This document shows, in pieces, positions 6,013-9,904 of a stretch of 9,904 bases of DNA. The notes under the pieces are model-generated. The model did not search any database and was not told the DNA's origin. It was given only the letters and a program-made list of their open reading frames with translations. Both the position numbers and the translations under genes were made by a program. Each line of letters starts with the position of its first letter. Position 1 is the first letter of the stretch. The stretch spans positions 12,146 to 22,049 of the forward strand of contig JAKJAB010000011.1 in the NCBI GenBank assembly GCA_022707725.1. The letters are read 5' to 3'. The stretch comes from Chloroflexota bacterium (GTDB taxonomy: Bacteria > Chloroflexota > Anaerolineae > B4-G1 > SLSP01).

Positions 6013-6951
6013 TCACTTGCCAACTTTTCGCGCATACGTAGTGAAAAGGTCACCCAGATTGATCCGCAGCGCCACCTCACGCAGTTTCAACCGCGTCACC
6101 AGGCGTTCCAGTGGACGTCCGACCCACGGCAGCAGCGCTGTTACCCGACTTGCCAGGTATCCAAGTTGCAAGTAACGGCCCTGTGCCCCCATCCACTGCA
6201 CTCGAAATCCGGCCTTGCCCAAGATAGTGACCAACGTACGACGGGAAAAGTAAAACAGGTGCATTTCCATGTACCAGGGCCAGTGCTGCCCCATCAACTG
6301 CGAGAAAAGGCTGTCGATATCCATCGTATGGACAACAAGCAGACCGCCAGGTTCGAGCACGCGCCAGGCGGCCTGCAATGTGGCCGATGGGTCAGGGACG
6401 TGTTCGATCACGTCCCACATCGTAACCACACTGAAATGATCGGCGGGAAAATCGGCGTTTTCGAGCGTACCCAGGTGCATCTGGAGTCCCTGCGCGCGGG
6501 CCTGTTCGACGGCCCACGTGCTCGGTTCGACGCCCCAGGCATCCCACCCGTGGCGCGTGGCGATGTCCACGAAGACGCCGGTATGCGCGCCCACGTCAAG
6601 TAGCCGGCGGCCATTGGCCGGGCCGGTCACACGCTCCAGTGGGCGCAGGTGGTGTTCGAAAGTCAACACGCGCCCTTCGCGCTCCTCGACGTACAGTGGA
6701 TCCTGCACAGCCTCGTAGATGTCGAGCACCTCAGTGCTCTGAGGTCTGGGGTCGGCATAGACAAATCCGCACTGCTCGCACGCGACGATGGGACCATGGT
6801 AACCGTAACCACCGTTAGTGCAGGCGTAGGCGGTCCAGTCAGTATGTTTTTGACGGTCAAGCGTTGAAGGAATGCGGACCTTGTAATCATCCGCGCCGCA
6901 CAGATTACAGCGTATGTGTTCCATCACGCATTCAGGGGCGGAGGACGTCAT
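6013..6951 (-). CDS. SAM-dependent class I methyltransferase with N-terminal zinc-binding region
   Basis: A 312-residue protein. An N-terminal zinc ribbon-like part has CNLC (15-18) and CEQC (58-61), the latter within the phrase CEQCGFVYADPRP that is common in methyltransferases of glycan clusters. The Rossmann-fold methyltransferase domain (about 112-210) shows motif I LLDVGAHTG (117-125), the acidic residue E142 in WGVEPS at the end of the second strand, MWDVIEHVPDP (178-187) and the LEPGGLLVV strand (199-207). After it comes HLFYFSRRTL, also usual in this group. It probably methylates a sugar or lipid-linked glycan intermediate made by the glycosyltransferases beside it, but the substrate is not visible. 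The ATG at 6949-6951 overlaps the TGA of the preceding glycosyltransferase (ATGA), with GGGGAAG just upstream. The ATG 9 codons inside lacks a ribosome-binding site and was not chosen. Confidence 0.85.
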   Translation of the reverse strand: MTSSAPECVMEHIRCNLCGADDYKVRIPSTLDRQKHTDWTAYACTNGGYGYHGPIVACEQCGFVYADPRPQSTEVLDIYEAVQDPLYVEEREGRVLTFEHHLRPLERVTGPANGRRLLDVGAHTGVFVDIATRHGWDAWGVEPSTWAVEQARAQGLQMHLGTLENADFPADHFSVVTMWDVIEHVPDPSATLQAAWRVLEPGGLLVVHTMDIDSLFSQLMGQHWPWYMEMHLFYFSRRTLVTILGKAGFRVQWMGAQGRYLQLGYLASRVTALLPWVGRPLERLVTRLKLREVALRINLGDLFTTYARKVGK

Positions 6952-7670
6952 GCTATCTTCCCCAACAATCGGGTGTGGAAGAGGCGCAACACGGTGTAAA
7001 GCGCCTTGACAATCTCGTTCCGCGATATTTTGGACACGCCCTGTTGGCGATTCTGGAAAACAATGGGGACCTCACCGACTTGCCAACCGGCGCGTTGCAC
7101 ACGATAAAGCATCTCGATGAGGAAAGAATAGCCATTGGAGAAAATCTGATCGAGCGCGATGGACTCCAACACCTGGCGGCGATAACAGCGAAAACCGGCG
7201 GTGGTATCGTGTGCTTGCAGACCGAGCAGAATCCGCGCGAAGGCGTTCGCGCCCCAACTGAGCATCTTGCGCGGCAGTGTGCATTCGATCGCCGCGCCGC
7301 CCGGCACGTAACGGCTGCCGATGACCAGGTCGTAGCCTTGCCCGATCTTCGTCACCATGTCGGGAATGTTTTTGGGTGGATGGGAGAAATCCGCATCCAT
7401 CGTGACAATGAGGTCATATCCGGCGGCGATGGCTTTGTGGAAGCCGGCGACGTAGGCCGTGCCCAACCCAAGTTTGCCGGCGCGATGAATAACGTGGACA
7501 CGGCCTGAGTTCTCGTCTGCCAGCCGGTCGGCAATGGCGCCGGTACCATCAGGGGAGTTGTCGTCCACGACGATGACATCGACCGGTACAGGCAACGCAA
7601 GAAGTTGCGTAACGAGCAACTCGAGGTTTTCTTTTTCGTTATAGGTTGGGACGATGACGGTTGTTTTCAT
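6948..7670 (-). CDS. Polyprenol (dolichol)-phosphate mannosyltransferase-like GT2
   Basis: A 240-residue GT-A fold enzyme of family GT2, close in pattern to dolichol-phosphate mannose synthase (DPM1). Such enzymes move a sugar, usually mannose, from the GDP-sugar to a polyprenyl phosphate at the inner face of the membrane. Visible motifs are VIVPTYNEKENL (5-16), VVDDNSPDGT (34-43), GLGTAY (68-73), the metal-binding MDADFSHPP (91-99), the region with IGSRYVPGG (117-125), DTTAGFRCYRR (155-165) and QGVSKIS (210-216). It lacks the C-terminal GtrA or transmembrane domain found in some relatives, so it is probably a peripheral enzyme. Its ATG overlaps the stop of the PIN toxin gene (ATGA, 7667-7670) and its stop overlaps the methyltransferase start, so translation of all three is likely coupled. 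The sugar donor is inferred from the family only; glucose is also possible. Confidence 0.9.
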   Translation of the reverse strand: MKTTVIVPTYNEKENLELLVTQLLALPVPVDVIVVDDNSPDGTGAIADRLADENSGRVHVIHRAGKLGLGTAYVAGFHKAIAAGYDLIVTMDADFSHPPKNIPDMVTKIGQGYDLVIGSRYVPGGAAIECTLPRKMLSWGANAFARILLGLQAHDTTAGFRCYRRQVLESIALDQIFSNGYSFLIEMLYRVQRAGWQVGEVPIVFQNRQQGVSKISRNEIVKALYTVLRLFHTRLLGKIA

Positions 7671-8086
7671 TGGTCTTTTCCACTGTTGAGTTTAGGGAGA
7701 CAAGTGAAGCCTTGTTCGGCAAAATGACGATCAAAGGTGAAAACATAATAAATGCCTAATTGTCGCATTAAGGTGAAGCTGGTGCAATCCACCAAACTAA
7801 GTTGCCGTTGGCGGTGGGTCAGCAAAACGTTCATCGCCAGATTATGCAAGTCAACATCGATCCACTCTACATGGAGTAAAGGCATCATATCGTCGTGCAA
7901 CGTTGTCACGGCATCCACGCCCAGGCGATGCTGCACCAAAGCCATCGCTTCAAGCACAATGTAGTTACTGGTGACCAACCGCTCATCCTGAGTTATCCAT
8001 GTCCGCCAAGCTGCGCCTGCCGGAGCGTGAAAGCGATCCCCATTATTCAGGATTGCCAGAAATGCAGAAGTGTCGACGAAAATCAC
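7667..8086 (-). CDS. PIN-domain ribonuclease toxin, VapC-type
   Basis: A 139-residue protein of the PIN family, the usual size for a VapC toxin. These are Mg-dependent endoribonucleases, often cutting tRNA or rRNA, that are held inactive by the partner antitoxin. The four acidic residues of the active site are present: D5 in FVDTSAF, E46 in NYIVLEAMAL, D100 in SLVDCTSF, and D119 in TFDRHF. The start is a GTG at 8084-8086 with GAGGA about 9 nt upstream. It overlaps the antitoxin stop (GTGA), the standard arrangement for such pairs. Unusually, its own stop overlaps the start of the mannosyltransferase-like gene. The active-site set suggests a working enzyme. RNA target unknown. Confidence 0.9.
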   Translation of the reverse strand: MIFVDTSAFLAILNNGDRFHAPAGAAWRTWITQDERLVTSNYIVLEAMALVQHRLGVDAVTTLHDDMMPLLHVEWIDVDLHNLAMNVLLTHRQRQLSLVDCTSFTLMRQLGIYYVFTFDRHFAEQGFTCLPKLNSGKDQ

Positions 8087-8346
8087 AGTGCAGTATCCTC
8101 GTAAGCTTGCGCCAGGTAAAGGTCGTGATTCTCCGCCAGATCAGACACCTCGCTATGATAACGTCCGACAGCAGCGATGGCGCGGCGCCGGCGTTCATCC
8201 GCGGAAACCACGACCTCGCGCTTCGTCTGTAGTAACATATCTACCGCCTCACGCACGAGTTCGGCTACAGCGACTTGATAGTGAGCCGATAGTTCCTTCA
8301 AAACGCGATATTGGCGTTCCTCCAATTGAACTTGGGTTCGGATCAT
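8083..8346 (-). CDS. Ribbon-helix-helix antitoxin, VapB-type partner of the PIN toxin
   Basis: An 87-residue protein. The N-terminal part (about 2-38) fits a ribbon-helix-helix (CopG/Arc-like) DNA-binding fold: a beta strand RTQVQL, helix EERQYRVLKELSAHYQ, a turn (VAV), and a second helix AELVREAVDMLL. The C-terminal half (about 45-87) is charged and would bind and inhibit the toxin. RHH dimers usually also repress their own promoter. The ATG at 8344-8346 has AAGGAG 4 nt upstream. The stop overlaps the toxin start by 4 bp. The palindrome at 8384-8393 upstream is a likely operator. The role is inferred from the fold and the pairing with the PIN gene. Confidence 0.85.
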   Translation of the reverse strand: MIRTQVQLEERQYRVLKELSAHYQVAVAELVREAVDMLLQTKREVVVSADERRRRAIAAVGRYHSEVSDLAENHDLYLAQAYEDTAL

Positions 8347-8383
8347 GGCACTCCTTAGTGCGATAACATGCTTACACTATTGC

Positions 8384-8393
8384 TATCATGATA
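8384..8393. promoter_or_regulatory. Palindrome upstream of the antitoxin gene, candidate operator
   Basis: TATCATGATA is a perfect 10-bp palindrome, 38 bp upstream of the antitoxin ATG. A related half-like sequence, ATAACATG, is found at 8363-8370. Autorepression at palindromes near the promoter is common for RHH antitoxins. No convincing -35/-10 pair was found in this 100-bp gap, so the promoter position is open. Confidence 0.4.
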
Positions 8394-8446
8394 CCATGAA
8401 TATTCGAAATTGCACGACCTGCATAGTTTTTCCCTTGTATGGTGCG

Positions 8447-9268
8447 TCATCGGTTTACCCGTCGGTACAGAGGCAATACAAGTCTCAATAGCCACTGCGC
8501 CATTCGTCCATAATGCTTGGCATAGAAATAGACCAAACTATCATAGTAAGCGTTTTGCGCTTTTGGGTTCTTCTTCAGGCTTTGTCCACCTAAGTGAATA
8601 ATCTCAACCTGGGGATTATAATACACCTTCCAACCGGCCTTGCGGATACGCAGGCACCAATCATTGTCTTCGAAATACATGAAAATATGCTCATCCAGCA
8701 ATCCCACCTGTTCGATAGCGGCACGACGCACCAGCAGGCACGCGCCGGAAACCCAGTCTACGGGGAGTAGTTGTTCCGTCGCCCAATCGTGGAGATAACG
8801 GCGCAAGATCAATTGGTTGAAACCGCGCCACAGCAGATAAACCGGTGTAGGGTCGCTGCCAAAAGCGTGGGGTTGTGGTGTTCCATCTGGGCGCACTAGC
8901 CGTGGGCTGACGGCACCGGCGGTGGGATGGGCATCCATAAAGCGCACGAGAGCGGTCAAGGATGCCGGTTTTACAATCGTATCGCTATTGAGCAGTAAGA
9001 CGTAGGGTATATCCGGGTTGGCAGCCCGGATTCCCAGGTTGTTGCCGCGGGCGAACCCCAGGTTTTCGGCACTACGGATGAGTTGCACCTCCGGGAAATC
9101 ACGCGCGACCATATCGGGGCTGCCGTCGGTGGAGGCGTTGTCGACGACGATGACTTGCCAACCGGTGACAAGCAGATCAGGGCTAAGGCTTTGTAGCACT
9201 TGCGACAAGAGATTGCACGTATTGTAGTTCAGGATAATAATGGAGGCTGTCCGAGATAACGTGTTCAT
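8447..9268 (-). CDS. GT2 glycosyltransferase, rhamnosyltransferase (WbbL/RfbF)-like
   Basis: A 273-residue GT-A fold glycosyltransferase of family GT2. The N-terminal nucleotide-binding part shows SIIILNYNT (9-17) and VVDNASTDGS (41-50), then ENLGFARGNNLGI (68-80), the metal-binding NSD (94-96) in LLLNSDTIV, VSGACLLVRRAA (173-184) and FEDNDWCLR (199-207). This set is usual for rhamnosyltransferase-like enzymes of surface polysaccharide clusters, which add a sugar from a dTDP- or UDP-donor to a lipid-linked acceptor in the cytoplasm. The ATG at 9266-9268 overlaps the stop of the GT4 gene (ATGA). There is no good ribosome-binding site before it, so its translation probably depends on coupling. 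It is followed by the 100-bp gap before the toxin-antitoxin pair. The exact donor and acceptor cannot be told. Confidence 0.9.
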   Translation of the reverse strand: MNTLSRTASIIILNYNTCNLLSQVLQSLSPDLLVTGWQVIVVDNASTDGSPDMVARDFPEVQLIRSAENLGFARGNNLGIRAANPDIPYVLLLNSDTIVKPASLTALVRFMDAHPTAGAVSPRLVRPDGTPQPHAFGSDPTPVYLLWRGFNQLILRRYLHDWATEQLLPVDWVSGACLLVRRAAIEQVGLLDEHIFMYFEDNDWCLRIRKAGWKVYYNPQVEIIHLGGQSLKKNPKAQNAYYDSLVYFYAKHYGRMAQWLLRLVLPLYRRVNR

Positions 9269-9904
9269 GCCAACACTTGACGATAGAAAGTAACGGTTTT
9301 TGTCGCCAACACCCGTTGACTATAGTGCTCCTGCACCCGTTCGATGCCGCGCCTCGAGCACTGCTGATGCAATTCTGGATCGGTGAGGAGCCGCTCAACG
9401 CGCTGCGCCAGTTCTACGGCATCGTCTTCGGGGAAGATCAGGCCGGCGTCGCCAATCACTTCGGGAATCGCGCCCGAATCCGAGCCGATGACCGGGATGC
9501 CACAAGCCATGGCCTCCAACAGCACTCGACCGAGCTGCTCTTTCCAGACCGACGAAGTACGGCTGGGAAGAATGAGGACATCGAATGCACACATTGCCTG
9601 AGCAATCTGAGTGGGTGGCAGCGGCGCGACAAACTCTACAGCCTCTGCTATACCCAATTCGGCAGCCTGCGTCGCGAGCAGATTCTGCTGCGGCCCGGCG
9701 CCGATCAGACGCAAACGGGCGGATGGAATGGTTGTCCGGCGCAAGATAGCCAAAGCCTGGATCAGAATGTCGATGCCTTTCTCCGATATGAATCGCCCAA
9801 CATAACCTAGCAGCGGGGCATCTGATGCAGGATTCTGATACGGCGAACACACTGTGAAAACCTCGGTATCGACGCCTACCGCCGGTACAATTGGCAAAGG
9901 GCGG
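9265..9904 (-). CDS. GT4 glycosyltransferase, C-terminal part (5' partial)
   Basis: The C-terminal half (about 210 residues) of a GT-B fold enzyme of family GT4 (Glycos_transf_1). The frame is open through the right edge, and the TTG at 9895-9897 is probably an internal leucine in the usual linker that ends GVDTEVF. Visible are LGYVGRFISEKGIDILIQA (about 30-48 of the visible part), RLIGAGP, the phrase SRTSSVWKEQLGRVLLEAM that holds the E-x7-E catalytic and donor-binding motif, and CGIPVIGSDSGAIPEVIGDAGLIF. Such enzymes move a sugar from a nucleotide-sugar to a growing glycan or lipid-linked acceptor. It is the first visible gene of the glycan cluster and overlaps the next GT2 gene by 4 bp. 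The specificity is unknown. Confidence 0.9.
   Translation of the reverse strand, partial: RPLPIVPAVGVDTEVFTVCSPYQNPASDAPLLGYVGRFISEKGIDILIQALAILRRTTIPSARLRLIGAGPQQNLLATQAAELGIAEAVEFVAPLPPTQIAQAMCAFDVLILPSRTSSVWKEQLGRVLLEAMACGIPVIGSDSGAIPEVIGDAGLIFPEDDAVELAQRVERLLTDPELHQQCSRRGIERVQEHYSQRVLATKTVTFYRQVLA

Noticed and set aside
5995..6603. Open plus-strand frame opposite the methyltransferase gene
   Set aside because: It is antisense to the methyltransferase with its clear SAM motifs, and the minus-strand promoter boxes at 5977-6004 overlap its start.

Overview
The window looks like a chromosomal segment of a moderately GC-rich bacterium, most likely from the phylum Chloroflexota (Anaerolineae-like). 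This is inferred from gene content and style, not from a search. The hints are a condensed yacL-cysS-rlmB operon, a LysW-like zinc-ribbon protein with an acidic tail, and a membrane-anchored LysM protein with Pro/Thr-rich linkers. AT-rich intergenic regions carry classical TTGACA/TATAAT-type promoters. No tRNA, rRNA, insertion sequence or CRISPR array was seen.

Region 1 (1-3705) is housekeeping. The 3' end of a plus-strand GNAT-type acetyltransferase runs into a minus-strand operon, and the two overlap tail to tail by 12 bp. In transcription order the operon is a YacL-type membrane PIN-TRAM protein, cysteinyl-tRNA synthetase (cysS) and a SpoU-family 23S rRNA 2'-O-methyltransferase (rlmB-like). 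A well-formed promoter lies at 3768-3795.

Region 2 (3706-4200) has two divergent promoters with -35 boxes only 4 bp apart. The plus-strand promoter drives a 79-residue LysW-like protein, which ends in a strong hairpin terminator. That hairpin is shared with the convergent gene that follows.

Region 3 (4201-6012) is a single large minus-strand gene for a secreted, C-terminally membrane-anchored protein with LysM, SdrD/Cna-B-like and N-terminal beta-sandwich-like parts. It has a near-perfect promoter and a leader of about 140 nt with a GC-rich hairpin.

Region 4 (6013-9904) is a minus-strand glycan or surface-polysaccharide cluster. In transcription order it holds a GT4 glycosyltransferase (cut by the window edge), a GT2 rhamnosyltransferase-like enzyme, an RHH antitoxin plus PIN toxin (VapBC-type), a polyprenol-phosphate mannosyltransferase-like GT2, and a zinc-finger-bearing SAM methyltransferase. 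Every junction except GT2-to-antitoxin is a 4-bp NTGA stop/start overlap. The toxin-antitoxin pair is therefore translationally joined to the glycan genes downstream of it.

The most unusual points are the LysW-like protein without the usual EDWGE terminus, the toxin-antitoxin pair embedded in the glycosyltransferase operon, and the compact divergent promoter pair.
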